A DNA stretch of 64,000 nucleotides from G963666705 sp963666705. Lineage in GTDB: Bacteria; Pseudomonadota; Alphaproteobacteria; CADEGL01. Below, piece after piece: positions 8,527-17,333 of this stretch. The stretch covers positions 372,001 to 436,000 of the forward strand of contig CAXXKO010000029.1 of NCBI GenBank assembly GCA_963666705.2, in the 5' to 3' direction. A model generated the notes under the pieces. That model ran no database searches. It saw only the letters and a list, made by a program, of their open reading frames with translations, and had not been told where the DNA came from. How positions within the stretch are numbered: position 1 is the first letter of the stretch; each line of letters opens with the position of its first letter. The translations under genes were made by a program, and so were the position numbers.

Positions 8527-9839
8527 CACTAGTGTCCGGTTAAAAATCGAATAAATTCAATTGGTTGGTTATTTGCGAAGCGTTGCATCTGTTTTCGTCT
8601 CCCGCAAGTGCTTGATGTATGGGCATTTTCTCGAAGAGGGTCACCGAGAGGATCTGTAACAAAGTGTAGAGCGAGGCGTCCAGGTCGAGGCGCTTCTTGA
8701 CGATGGCGACGAGGACGTAGACCGAGACGGCAATCCAGATCTGCGTCTTCACCGCGTTCTCCGACGTGCCGTAGAACTGCTTGATCCGAAGATGCTGCTT
8801 GATCCACTTGAAGAAGAGTTCCACCTGCCAGCGGCTTTTGTAGAGCGCGCAGATGGTGGCGGCCGGAAGCGAGAAGTTGTTGGTGATGAAGACCAGCGTC
8901 TTGCCGGACTCGGGGTCCTTGAAGCGGATGCGCCGCAGAAGTTCGGGGTAATCCTGACGGGTGTAGAAGCCGTCCAGGGAGATGGTCTGGTCGCAAATGA
9001 TGCCGGTCGAGCGATCCGTCGGCGCCGAATAGACGCGATGAGCATCGATGTTCGACTTGGCACGCGTGACGAAGAAGGCCCCGGCTTGGTGCAACACATA
9101 AAGGCGGGCAAAGTCGACGTAGCCACGATCCACGACGTAGATGGCTCCGGCTTCCGGCAAGAGCATATCGAGGGCATGAACGTCGTGCAGCTTGCCATCC
9201 GAGATGTGGATAAAACTCGGAATGTTGCCCCGCAGGTCGAGCAGCGTGTGCATCTTCACCGCCGCCTTGGTGGTGCGGAAGTGCGCCCACGGAAAGACCG
9301 ACAGGCACAGAGCGATGGTCGTCGAGTCCAGGGCGTAGACGGTATTGGTCAGGTCCAACCCCAGTTCTTCGTCGACGTACAGCGTCCTCGCCTGGGTGAT
9401 GAGCCGCTGGGCCAACGCCGCATGGATACGCCAGTCGCGCCTTTCGTTGGCATCGGCCAGCGTCGAGCGCCGGACCGGCTGGCGGAAGCCCATGTGATAG
9501 AGTTTCGATGCGTGGACCGAGAGGCAGGTCTCGATGTCGCGCAGGCTTTCCCGGTAGGTCAGCTGGGCGAAGGCCATGGACCGGTATTGCTCGGCGCAGG
9601 AAAGCGTCCGGACCCGGTGATCGCCGACATACCGGTCGACGATCCGCGTGAAAGTAGTCCATGGCAGGAAGTCCATGAGCTGAGCGAACAGGGTCTTGCC
9701 GGTGTTCATGAGCATCTCCTCGGAGAAACTCCGAAAAGTGCTCCATCCAATTCAAATCGACACCATGCATTTTCGCTTCAAACCCCGCAGAAATCCTGGC
9801 TCTCAAAGCCAGCACCGCTCAGTTAACCGGACAGCAGTG
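8527..9839 (-). mobile_element. IS4-family insertion sequence, complete
   Basis: A 1313-bp element. The ends CACTAGTGTCCGGTTAA (8527-8543) and the reverse complement of 9823-9839 match at 15 of 17 positions. A 9-bp direct repeat CAGCGGATT flanks it at 8518-8526 and 9840-9848, the target duplication size expected of IS4 elements. It carries one intact transposase gene. The clean duplication indicates a fairly recent simple insertion. Confidence 0.93.
8540..9715 (-). CDS. IS4-family transposase
   Basis: A 391-residue DDE transposase. An N-terminal domain leads into the catalytic core with YALDSTTIAL (first Asp) and IYVVDRGYVDFA (second Asp). The C-terminal Y-(2)-R-(3)-E-(6)-K signature appears as YKSRWQVELFFKWIKQHL. 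It ends only 13 bases inside the left inverted repeat and appears intact. The ATG at 9715 is preferred; an earlier open stretch reaches 9815. Confidence 0.92.
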   Translation of the reverse strand: MLMNTGKTLFAQLMDFLPWTTFTRIVDRYVGDHRVRTLSCAEQYRSMAFAQLTYRESLRDIETCLSVHASKLYHMGFRQPVRRSTLADANERRDWRIHAALAQRLITQARTLYVDEELGLDLTNTVYALDSTTIALCLSVFPWAHFRTTKAAVKMHTLLDLRGNIPSFIHISDGKLHDVHALDMLLPEAGAIYVVDRGYVDFARLYVLHQAGAFFVTRAKSNIDAHRVYSAPTDRSTGIICDQTISLDGFYTRQDYPELLRRIRFKDPESGKTLVFITNNFSLPAATICALYKSRWQVELFFKWIKQHLRIKQFYGTSENAVKTQIWIAVSVYVLVAIVKKRLDLDASLYTLLQILSVTLFEKMPIHQALAGDENRCNASQITNQLNLFDF

Positions 9840-10079
9840 CAGCGGATTGTGTCTGCACTACCCTATTCAGCAGACCAAGGTCAGGCGGGCATTGACCGCC
9901 GCTCGTGACCCTTAGCGGGCATTCGGGGAGGCACGACGTGACGCCACGTTCTATTCGCCGCGTGTTCTTGTCTCGCTGATTGCCTGTTTCTTGTTTGCCA
10001 GAACCACGCCCGCCAAAATTAGTGCCGCCCCGAGGTATTCCTATGCGTCGATTTTCTCTCCGATAAGAAACACCCTGAT

Positions 10080-11720
10080 CCGACATTCCCCATATACCAT
10101 CCAAATTCGTGGAAATCGTACCACTTTCCCACCGCCAAGGAACTGTATCCCCTATGCAGCCATCCGATGGCATGATTTTGGTAATCGGCCCGCGCTTGGA
10201 AGGCCACTCGGTCATTTTTCTCGCCATCCAGACACACCTCTCCTGTCGCTTTCTCCTCGCCGTCGATTCCCTCGGCCTACGCCGGAGCGGGTCTTCGTCG
10301 CAGATCATCAATCAAGCTCAGGATTTTCCGAAACAGGTCCCTCGGCACCGCCACCTCAGCCAATTGGAACGTAACGTAGCGGCCATGTCGGACAACCTTG
10401 GCCCCGATCTTCACCAGCTTGTCGCGCAACGTCGTCATCGACCAGTGCTCCACCTCCTTCGGCAAAGCCAGTGTCCTCATGAAGTTGCCCAGATTGTAGG
10501 CCAGGGCGTGAAGCTGGAGCCGAACGGCATTGTTGCGGAACTTGCGACATGACAGACGGGTCCAGTTGATGGCGTTCTTGCCTTCCTTGATGTGCTGCTC
10601 CGCCGTGCCACGGTGATTATAGAACGCCACCACCCGCTTGGTAGGGCGCGACAGATTAGTGACGATGAAACCGACGCGAGGAACCAGCTCGCCGGGGTGC
10701 CACTCCACTTTGGCCACGACACGGCGCTTCTTGTTCCACGATCCGGCCTGATAGCTGAAGCTGGCGTGGAAACGGCGAACATGGTCGGGCGGGCGACCGA
10801 CAGGTCGCGTAAGCAGATGGGCAATGTTCCGCTGGAGAATCGCGTTCGCTTTGAGGCGGATGACGTAGAGTAATCCCTCGGCTTCGAGATATTCGTATAT
10901 CTCCGGTGAGGCGAAGGCGGCATCGCCACGAAAATACAGCCGCACCTTCCTTTCCTTATAGCGCATCACCACCGGCTCCAGAACATTCCGCCATCCGTCG
11001 GCACTGTGAACATTACCGGGGCGCAGGGAACATCTCTCCAAGTCGCCGAACTGGTTGAACAGGAATAGCGGATGGTAGCAGGTACAGCCGAAGTGACCAT
11101 TGTACGCTGTTCCCTCTTGTTCGCCATGGGTCGGGCTGACGCTGCTGTCCATGTCGAGAATGATCATCTTCGGCGGATGGCGGTCATGAACCTTGTCGAT
11201 CCACACCCCGTTCATGTCGACCAAGGCTTCAACGTTCTCGTCGGTGGCCAATAGCTCCGTCTCGAAGCGTCCCATCTGGCTGGTGGAAGCGGCCTGTCTT
11301 TCGATGGCCTTGCCGCCAACAATCCAGCGCATGGCGGGATCGCGTCCCAGACGGTCGGCGTCGTTCACATCGTCATAGCCGCCAAGGCGCCCGAAAACGG
11401 ACTGGCGAAACTGACCCGTCTTGCCGTGCCATCCGTTCTTGCCGGTACGGCTATCCTGGAAAACACCCTCGGCCATCTCAGTCAGGCCGAGGGCATCGTC
11501 AAGCTCCCGGTAGGCGAGCAACCCGGCGTCAGAAGTAATCTTGGAACCATGGAATTCAAGCTTCAAGCGACGGTCAAAATCGACCCGTAAACTGTCCCGT
11601 TTCGATTCACCCATCGGGTGTCCCATACCTGCTGCTCCATCAATGCATCAACATATTGATTCTTATAGCAGAATTCCCATCACGGGGCATGGAATATCGA
11701 GTTCACTTGGGAAATGGGGG
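10080..11720 (-). mobile_element. IS1380-family insertion sequence, complete (copy B)
   Basis: A 1641-bp element with imperfect ends: CCGACATTCCCCA at the left and CCCCCATTTCCCA read inward from the right. The 5-bp direct repeat CTGAT at 10075-10079 and 11721-11725 marks the insertion into the EamA gene. Copies A (1-116) and C (55086-56745) are in the same orientation. It is less GC-rich than its surroundings. Confidence 0.93.
10277..11626 (-). CDS. IS1380-family transposase
   Basis: A 449-residue DDE transposase. The catalytic core shows IILDMDSSVSPTHG (first Asp near residue 155), YFRGDAAFASPEIYEYLE (second Asp) and a late acidic residue in RGTAEQHIKEGKNAINW. It is nearly identical to the copy at 55284-56651 except for the first ~35 residues and a six-residue duplication there. 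A second in-frame ATG lies four codons downstream of the chosen start. Confidence 0.93.
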   Translation of the reverse strand: MGHPMGESKRDSLRVDFDRRLKLEFHGSKITSDAGLLAYRELDDALGLTEMAEGVFQDSRTGKNGWHGKTGQFRQSVFGRLGGYDDVNDADRLGRDPAMRWIVGGKAIERQAASTSQMGRFETELLATDENVEALVDMNGVWIDKVHDRHPPKMIILDMDSSVSPTHGEQEGTAYNGHFGCTCYHPLFLFNQFGDLERCSLRPGNVHSADGWRNVLEPVVMRYKERKVRLYFRGDAAFASPEIYEYLEAEGLLYVIRLKANAILQRNIAHLLTRPVGRPPDHVRRFHASFSYQAGSWNKKRRVVAKVEWHPGELVPRVGFIVTNLSRPTKRVVAFYNHRGTAEQHIKEGKNAINWTRLSCRKFRNNAVRLQLHALAYNLGNFMRTLALPKEVEHWSMTTLRDKLVKIGAKVVRHGRYVTFQLAEVAVPRDLFRKILSLIDDLRRRPAPA

Positions 11721-11944
11721 CTGATAATAATGGCAACCACGGGAGGGATGTAGGCGACAGAAGAGGCGGAGACAGCGCCCAATTTGTCGATAATAAAATA
11801 GTAGAGGATATACGCCACTCCTGTGCCCAGCACACCGAGCCCCAGAACCAGGCCGGCGGCCACGTAAGGATCGCTCCAGATATCACCAATTCCCTGTAGA
11901 TCTACAACTAGAAACAAAATGGCGAGGCTCATACCATCGGGCAT

Positions 11945-13098
11945 TGAATGAGACTCGTTTAGGGGATTCCCAATCGGTCAAAAGTCTGAATCAATGAGGC
12001 GAACGGCTTTGGAGGTTCGCCATGAGCAGAGCGGTTTCGTTACGCGCGGATTTTGATGGTCCGCGTTTGCGTCGATTGGCCAAGGCATCGAAGGATGCGG
12101 GCCAGAGCCGGCGTCTTCTTGCGCTGGCGGTGATCTACGATGGGGGCCGGCGTACGGACGCGGCTCGGCTCGGCGATGTCGGGCTTCAAGTCATCCGCGA
12201 CTGGGTTCTTCGGTTCAACGCCAAAGGGCCGGATGGTCTGATTGACGGCAAGGCGACGGGCAAGCCGCGCAAGCTCGACGATGCGCAACGCCAGGCTCTT
12301 GCCCGGCTCGTCGAGGACGGGCCGATCCCGGCGATCCACGGCGTTGTGCGCTGGCGCCGGAAGGACTTGGCGCTTTGGATATTCGAGGAGTTTGGCATCT
12401 CGCTTGAGGAGTCGAGCGTAGGCCGCGAGCTGCGGGCGCTGGGGTTCAGCAAGATATCGGCGCGGCCGCGGCACAAGGGGCAGAACGAGTTCGCGGTCGA
12501 GGATTTTAAAAAAACTTCGCGGCCGAGCTGGAAGAGATCCGCACCGGCCTTCCAGCCGACACCGCCATAGAGATCTGGTGGCAGGACGAGGCCCGGGTCG
12601 GCCAGAAAACCAAGCTCACGCGGCGCTGGGCGAGACGCGGCAGCCGGCCCACGGCGGCCAAGGACCAACGTACGAAGTCGGCCTATATCTTTGGCGCCAT
12701 CTGTCCCCAACGCGGCGTCGGCGCGGGCCTCGTCCTGCCCCGCTGCAACACCAAGGCCATGCAATGGCACCTCGATGAAATCTCGTCCCAGGTGGCGTCG
12801 GGCGCCCACGCCGTGCTCATCCTCGATCGGGCCGGATGGCACACCACCGGCAAGCTCGAAGTCCCAGCCAACATCACGCTGCTGCCCTTGCCGCCGAGGG
12901 CGCCCGAGCTGAACCCCGTGGAGAACATTTGGCAGTTCATGCGCGACAACTGGCTGTCCAACCGGATCTTCAAGTCATACGACGATATCGTCGCCATCTG
13001 TTGCCAAGCCTGGAACAAGCTCATCGACCAGCCGTGGAAGATCATGTCCATCGGTCTGAGGAAATGGGCGCATAGGTTCTGATTAATGCTCGTTGGTA
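11945..13098 (+). mobile_element. IS630-family insertion sequence
   Basis: About 1.15 kb of inserted sequence separates the N-terminal and middle parts of the broken EamA gene and carries one IS630 transposase gene. The ends are not sharply defined: short similar sequences near 11950 (GAGACTCGTTTA) and 13085-13097 suggest weak inverted repeats, and a TA dinucleotide lies at 13097-13098. IS630 elements target TA. Boundaries are good to within about 10 bases. Confidence 0.75.
12022..13082 (+). CDS. IS630-family transposase read through a -1 frameshift
   Basis: Two overlapping frames make one DDE transposase. The first (12022 to about 12514) encodes the helix-turn-helix domain beginning MSRAVSLRADFDGPRLRRLA. 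The second encodes the catalytic domain with IEIWWQDEARVGQ, AVLILDRAGWHT and PRAPELNPVENIW for the Asp-Asp-Glu triad. The join is at a run of seven A (12508-12514), where slipping back one base changes FKKT to FKKN and continues as FAAELEEI. Programmed -1 frameshifting on A runs is known for this family, so the gene may be functional. Confidence 0.85.
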
Positions 13099-13737
13099 TC
13101 AGTCCCAGTTGGTAAGTGATCAGGGCGGAGATCGGTATGTTGAGTGGAATTACATACTTCTTCGCGTAGACAAACGATGCGCCAACGCACAAAGACCCGA
13201 CAACATTGTAAACGACGCCCTCGATGTTTGTGGCGGCAATGTCACCGCTGAGCGGGCGGGCGATCAGCAGAACGCCAAGAAATCCGACCGCAATTCCAGA
13301 CGCCTTAAGGATCGTAACCTTTTCTTCGGCCAACAGCATCAATGCAAGAAGAAAAGACAGGATGGGTGTCAGCCCGCTCAATGCGCCAGCAACACCTGAT
13401 AGCAAGAGAGATGCGCCTTTGGCGAATCCATAATAGTAACCGATCGTTCCTACGAGTGCCATGACGAGAAAATGGCCAATGTGTTTGATGTGAGCCCAAT
13501 TCAATGCACTTTTGTAATGGGCATAGAGGGCTACGGGCACCAGACCAAACGAGACCTTGAGCAAGACGATTTGGAGTGGGGAGACAAACTGGGACGCCAA
13601 TTTCATATAAATGAAGGAGCTGCCCCAGATGATACCGAGTAACCAAAACATGGCCAATGGCAAGGCTTTCAAGGGAGGCACCTACTTGATGGGTCAAATT
13701 CATGTAGCGCACCCGGTTCCTTGGACACAAGTTTGTC

Positions 13738-14643
13738 TCACGCGGCGGGCCTGATTGAGATCGCGGCGTGCCACGCCTGACGAGCTTGAGCGGGGCTCAG
13801 GTAGCCGTTCTTTTCGACGATCCACTGGGCATTGTAGAGTTCGACGAAGTCGCGGACGGCGTCCCGCAGCTCCGCGATGTTGCGGTAGATGCGACCATGG
13901 ATGATCTGTTCCTTCAGCGTGCGATTGAACCGCTCGGCGACGCCGTTGGTCTGGGGCTCGGCGACGAAGGCGTAGGACGGCTGGATGCCCCAGAACTTGA
14001 TCTGGTTGGTGAAGTGGTCCGACAGATACTGGGAGCCGTGATCCATCCGCAAGGCCAGCCCCCGAGCCGCGCCGGCCGCGGTCGAGCCATACAGCCCGGC
14101 AAGCCCCATGGAGATCGGCTGCAGGGCGGCGAAGCGGTCGCCGCGCTTGCAGACATGCCAGCCGACACACTCGGCGTTCCAATGCTCGACGGCGGTGAAG
14201 ATCCAGCCCCAGCCGTCGTCCACCGTGAACACCCGAACGCCATCGGTGCCCCACATGAGGTTCGGGGCATGAGTGATGATCTCACCGTCATGGGGATTGC
14301 CGCCACGGCGGCGGCAGCGATGGGGCGAGAGCAGATTGTTCTCGCGCATCAGGCGGAGCACCCGCTTGCGGGCAACCCGGATGTCGCGACAGACCCGAAG
14401 CCGAGCCCAGACCTTGCGGTAGCCCTCGCCCTCCCAGGGCGATGCCTCCAGGTCGGCTTCGATCGCCACCAGCAGCGCCTGGTCCGAGATCGCGGGCTTC
14501 GGTCCCCGACGCTTTGCCGGCGGCTGCTCGGCGTGCTGGCCGGAGGTCATGGCGTAGAACGAGGAGCGGGCCATGCCCCAGGCGGCGCAGACCCGCCGCA
14601 GGCCGTAGGCCAGACCCGTGCCGGGCGAGGTGGCGGCACTCAT
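13738..14643 (-). CDS. IS3-like element OrfB (integrase-core transposase)
   Basis: A 301-residue rve-type catalytic protein. Its DDE triad is visible in NLMWGTDGVRVFTVDDGWG, LALRMDHGSQYLSDHF and NGVAERFNRTLKEQII. An N-terminal region with PHRCRRRGGNPHDGE precedes the core. The start overlaps the orfA stop as ATGA (14640-14643), so production may rely on coupling or frameshifting into an OrfAB fusion. Close to identical to the second copy at 42484-43395. Confidence 0.92.
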   Translation of the reverse strand: MSAATSPGTGLAYGLRRVCAAWGMARSSFYAMTSGQHAEQPPAKRRGPKPAISDQALLVAIEADLEASPWEGEGYRKVWARLRVCRDIRVARKRVLRLMRENNLLSPHRCRRRGGNPHDGEIITHAPNLMWGTDGVRVFTVDDGWGWIFTAVEHWNAECVGWHVCKRGDRFAALQPISMGLAGLYGSTAAGAARGLALRMDHGSQYLSDHFTNQIKFWGIQPSYAFVAEPQTNGVAERFNRTLKEQIIHGRIYRNIAELRDAVRDFVELYNAQWIVEKNGYLSPAQARQAWHAAISIRPAA

Positions 14644-15071
14644 CGCCGCGACCTCCGCCGCCCCAAAGGGCCGAAGGTCTCCGTCTTGGCCTCCAGCAGT
14701 TCCACCTGCATGGTCAACTCTCCGATCCGCTTCATGGCGCTATCCAGTTCCGCCTGCACCGGATCGCCCTTGCGTTGCTTGAGCGAGGCGTCGATCCCGC
14801 CGATCGCTTTCTCACGCCACTGCTCGAGCCGGAAGATCTCTACGCCCAACTGGCGCGACAGAAGTTGCACCGGCTCGTCACGCAAAAGCCGCAGAACGAC
14901 CTCACGCTTGCGCGCCACCGTCCATCGCTGGCCAAGTCCCAGCGGGCCTGCCGGCAAAGCCTGGCCTGGGGAAAACGTGGACGAGCCAAGCTCGCCCGCA
15001 TTTACTACAGGCCCATCAACAGCAACTTTCTTCTCAAAATTATCGGTCATGTTCCGGTCCTCCTTGGACAC
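14640..15071 (-). CDS. IS3-like element OrfA (DNA-binding)
   Basis: A 143-residue OrfA. The middle holds a helix-turn-helix (RKREVVLRLLRDEPVQLLSR) followed by a leucine-rich stretch, MKRIGELTMQVELLEAK, typical of the OrfA coiled coil. Its stop overlaps the orfB start by four bases. It starts 45 bases inside the right end of the element. Confidence 0.9.
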   Translation of the reverse strand: MSKEDRNMTDNFEKKVAVDGPVVNAGELGSSTFSPGQALPAGPLGLGQRWTVARKREVVLRLLRDEPVQLLSRQLGVEIFRLEQWREKAIGGIDASLKQRKGDPVQAELDSAMKRIGELTMQVELLEAKTETFGPLGRRRSRR

Positions 15072-15130
15072 TTCGATTAAGCCAATTCTGTGTCCAAGGA
15101 AATCGGGTCCGACTCAATGGGTCAAATTCA

Positions 15131-15421
15131 GACTCTCTTCGTGTTGACCTGTGCAGCGACGATAGCAGGCTTCCATTGGCGCGGAGGTCTGCTCTTCCGC
15201 TGAGCCGGCGACAACCAAAGCGCCGAGAGGCGAGCGGGTGACTTCGGCAACGGGTCATAGGCGGGCGTCGATCCAACCGGCGGTATGGCAGAAGTACCCT
15301 CAGCCCCCAATCGCGTCGGCGATTGATCTGTAAACGGCCGGCAGGCCTGGACCAGAAAGAGACCCCGCCAAGTCTGGCAATCGGAGATTAATGGACGACC
15401 GCTCGCGATTCATTGCCGCCC
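15131..15421. other. Intergenic stretch, nothing recognised
   Basis: 291 bases between the IS3-like copy 1 duplication and the stop of the truncated cupin gene. No convincing reading frame, RNA gene or IS end was recognised. It may be the former upstream region of the EamA gene displaced by the insertion. Confidence 0.5.
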
Positions 15422-16136
15422 TCAATAGCCTGACGGGCCCGACGGGACAGGGCCGCTCGGGGCTAGCACTCCGTCCTCGTCGTGCTGTTCGTCGCCCATG
15501 AGCGGCGGGGAAAACACGCTCAAAAGATGAATGTCGGTATGGGCGCGCACGTGGTGCCGGTCATTGGGTCCCACGTTGTAGGCCATGGTGGGCCCGAGCT
15601 CCCAAGTCTGGCCGGTGGTGATATCGGTCACCTCGCCGGAGCCAGAAATGATGTGGTTCGCTTGCCAGTGGTGCTTGTACCAGAGGATGGCTTCGGCACC
15701 CGCCGCAAGGCGTACGTCCGAGAACCCGAAGCCGACACCGTCGGCTTTGGTCAGCATGCGGATCGTGCGCGCTTGGCCGCTGGCCGTAATCATCTCCTTC
15801 CCGGCCCAACGCATCTCGTCTACACGTTTGACGAACATTCGCCGATCGGTCTTCTCGATGGGACCGCTGGCCTCGTAGGAACCGTCGTTGTCGAAGCGCT
15901 CATCGCCCTTGAGCGGTGGGCAGAAGATGCTGACGTGACACTCGTCCTCCGTTAAGTGGAGGCGATGCCGGTCATTGGGTCCGACGACGTAGAGAACGCC
16001 CGCCTCTAGGGGCCACCTCTCTTCGCTCGCCAGATCCGTGACCTCGCCCTTGCCGGAAATGATGTAATTGGCCTCCCAGTGGTGCTTTAGCCAAACGACT
16101 AGGTTCGTGCCCTTTTTGACCTTGTTCTCGTTGTAA
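15422..16136 (-). pseudogene. Tandem EctC-like (ectoine synthase family) cupin protein, N-terminus lost
   Basis: The remaining 238 codons hold two cupin modules of ectoine-synthase type in one chain. The first keeps WLKHHWEANYIISGKGEV, VLYVVGPNDRHRLH and FCPPLKGDERFDNDGSY. After a linker, the second has MFVKRVDEMRWAG, WYKHHWQANHIISGSGEV, MAYNVGPNDRHHVRAH and FSPPLMGDEQHDEDG. EctC proteins normally have one such domain of about 130 residues. The N-terminal part of domain 1 is cut at the TAA target site of an IS5 element (16137-17128), and no missing piece was found beyond the adjacent IS21. Domain 2 looks complete; the gene is broken. Confidence 0.82.
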
Positions 16137-17128
16137 GTGTCCGTCCCAGAAGTTCTTGAATCGAATGAGTCTGTTGTGATTCTATAAGTGGTGTTGGAAT
16201 TCTGATGGAGAACATGTGGACGGACGAGAACCGAAGTCTCTACGAGAATTCTGATGGAGACACCACATGTGGACGGACGAGAACCGAAGTCTCTACGAGC
16301 GCAAGGGCGTTCGGTATCCCAGCGATTTGACGGACCGGGAATGGACCTTGATCGAGGCGCTGATCCCGCCGGCCAAACGCGGCGGCCGCCCTCGACAGGT
16401 GGACGTGCGCGAGGTGATGAACGGGGTCCTTTATGTTCTGGCGACCGGGTGCCAGTGGCGCGCGCTGCCCAAGGACCTGCCGGCCAAGTCCACGGTGCAC
16501 GAGTATCTGATGCTTTGGGATTGGGACGGCACGCTCGAGCGCATTCACCACGCGCTCTACGTTCTGAGCCGGGAGTTGGAGGGTCGCGAGGCCTCGCCGA
16601 GTGCCGGGGTGATCGACAGCCAGAGCACCAAAGGGGCGGAAAAAGGGGGGCGTGCATCGACCCGGCGGGCTATGATGCGGGCAAGAAGATCAAGGGCAGG
16701 AAGCGCCATCTCCTCGTCGATACCCTCGGCTTGATGCTCGCCGTCGCCGTTCATCCGGCCGACGTACAGGATCGCGATGGCGCCCTGTTGGTGCTGGATC
16801 GCCGCACCCGCAGGCTGTTTCCCTTCCTGGAGGCCATCTTCGCCGATGGCGCGTACGGCGGCGACAAGCTGCGCCGGGCCATGGCCGATGCCGCCTGGCG
16901 CATCGAGGTGGTCAAGCGGCCCGCCACGGCCAGGGGCTTCGAGGTCATCCCCAAACGCTGGGTCGTCGAACGCACCATCGCCTGGATCAATCGCTGCCGC
17001 CGCCTCGCCAAGGACTACGAGAACCTCAACCGTACGGCTGTCGCCTTCATCCGCCTGGCCAGCATCCGGCTCATGCTCAGAAGGCTTACACGATACTGCT
17101 ATCCATCATAAACTTTCCGGACGGACTC
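16137..17128 (+). mobile_element. IS5-family (IS427-like) insertion sequence
   Basis: A 992-bp element. Its ends are GTGTCCGTCCC at the left and GAGTCCGTCCG read inward from the right, continuing as similar GAA(A)GTT. It is flanked by TAA at 16134-16136 and 17129-17131, the TNA-type duplication typical of this group. The left end contains a tandem duplication of about 49 bases (16197-16245, then 16246 onward) spanning the transposase start region. Confidence 0.88.
16267..17111 (+). CDS. IS5-family transposase in two frames
   Basis: The first frame (16267 to about 16650) encodes the N-terminal domain with YPSDLTDREWTLIEALIPP and GVIDSQSTKG, the first catalytic Asp. The second, one base back, continues as CIDPAGYDAGKKIKGRKRH, then IFADGAYGG (second Asp) and WVVERTIAWINRCRRL (Glu region). 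The switch falls on A5G6 at 16640-16650. This group often uses such a run for -1 programmed frameshifting, so the gene may be active, although a simple frameshift mutation is also possible. Confidence 0.85.
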
Positions 17129-17333
17129 TAAGAGTGTCAACGGCGGAGCAAATTAGTCCACCCGGGCGGAGCAAAACTAGTCCACTTGACGTTATGCGGT
17201 ACGCGGTGTTGGGGGGTTGTCCCGGTAGTCCATAGGAGGGACCCGCGCTGCTTCGTGTAGCGCTTGCGTTACGCGGAGCGAAGCAGCGTGGGAGGTTCCT
17301 GTGGACCCACCGGGTCAACCATTGCACCGGCGG

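Larger units (their letters stand above)
9960..13681 (-). pseudogene. EamA-family transporter gene, broken by two IS elements and a nonsense codon
   Basis: Three pieces of one drug/metabolite exporter gene remain. The N-terminal part (13681 down to about 13099) has the first EamA repeat with WLLGIIWGSSFIYMKLA and ends at ITYQLGL. The middle (about 11944-11721) encodes GVLGTGVAYILYYFIIDKLG. The C-terminal part (10079 down to about 9960) encodes FLIGEKIDA, then TAG at 10041-10043 where a Trp codon is expected, then EYLGAALILAGVVLANKK. IS630 splits the first junction and IS1380 the second. The reading frame rejoins exactly when the CTGAT duplication is removed. An IS3-like copy sits 21 bases upstream of the start. 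Confidence 0.88.
13703..15116 (-). mobile_element. IS3-like insertion sequence, copy 1, with 14-bp target duplication
   Basis: A 1414-bp element starting TGTAGCGCACCCGGTTCC and ending in the complement of TGAGTCGGACCCGATTTCC. The two ends share ACCCG then TTCCTTGGACACA. It is flanked by an exact 14-bp direct repeat ATGGGTCAAATTCA at 13689-13702 and 15117-15130. It carries overlapping orfA and orfB on the minus strand. A near-identical second copy is at 42449-43868. It lies just upstream of the broken EamA start. Confidence 0.92.

Noticed and set aside
1..11720. A composite transposon made of IS1380 copies A and B around the glycine/HMG-CoA operon
   Set aside because: The flank after copy A is TTAGA, while copy B has its own perfect CTGAT duplication from a simple insertion into the EamA gene. 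There is no evidence that the pair moved together.
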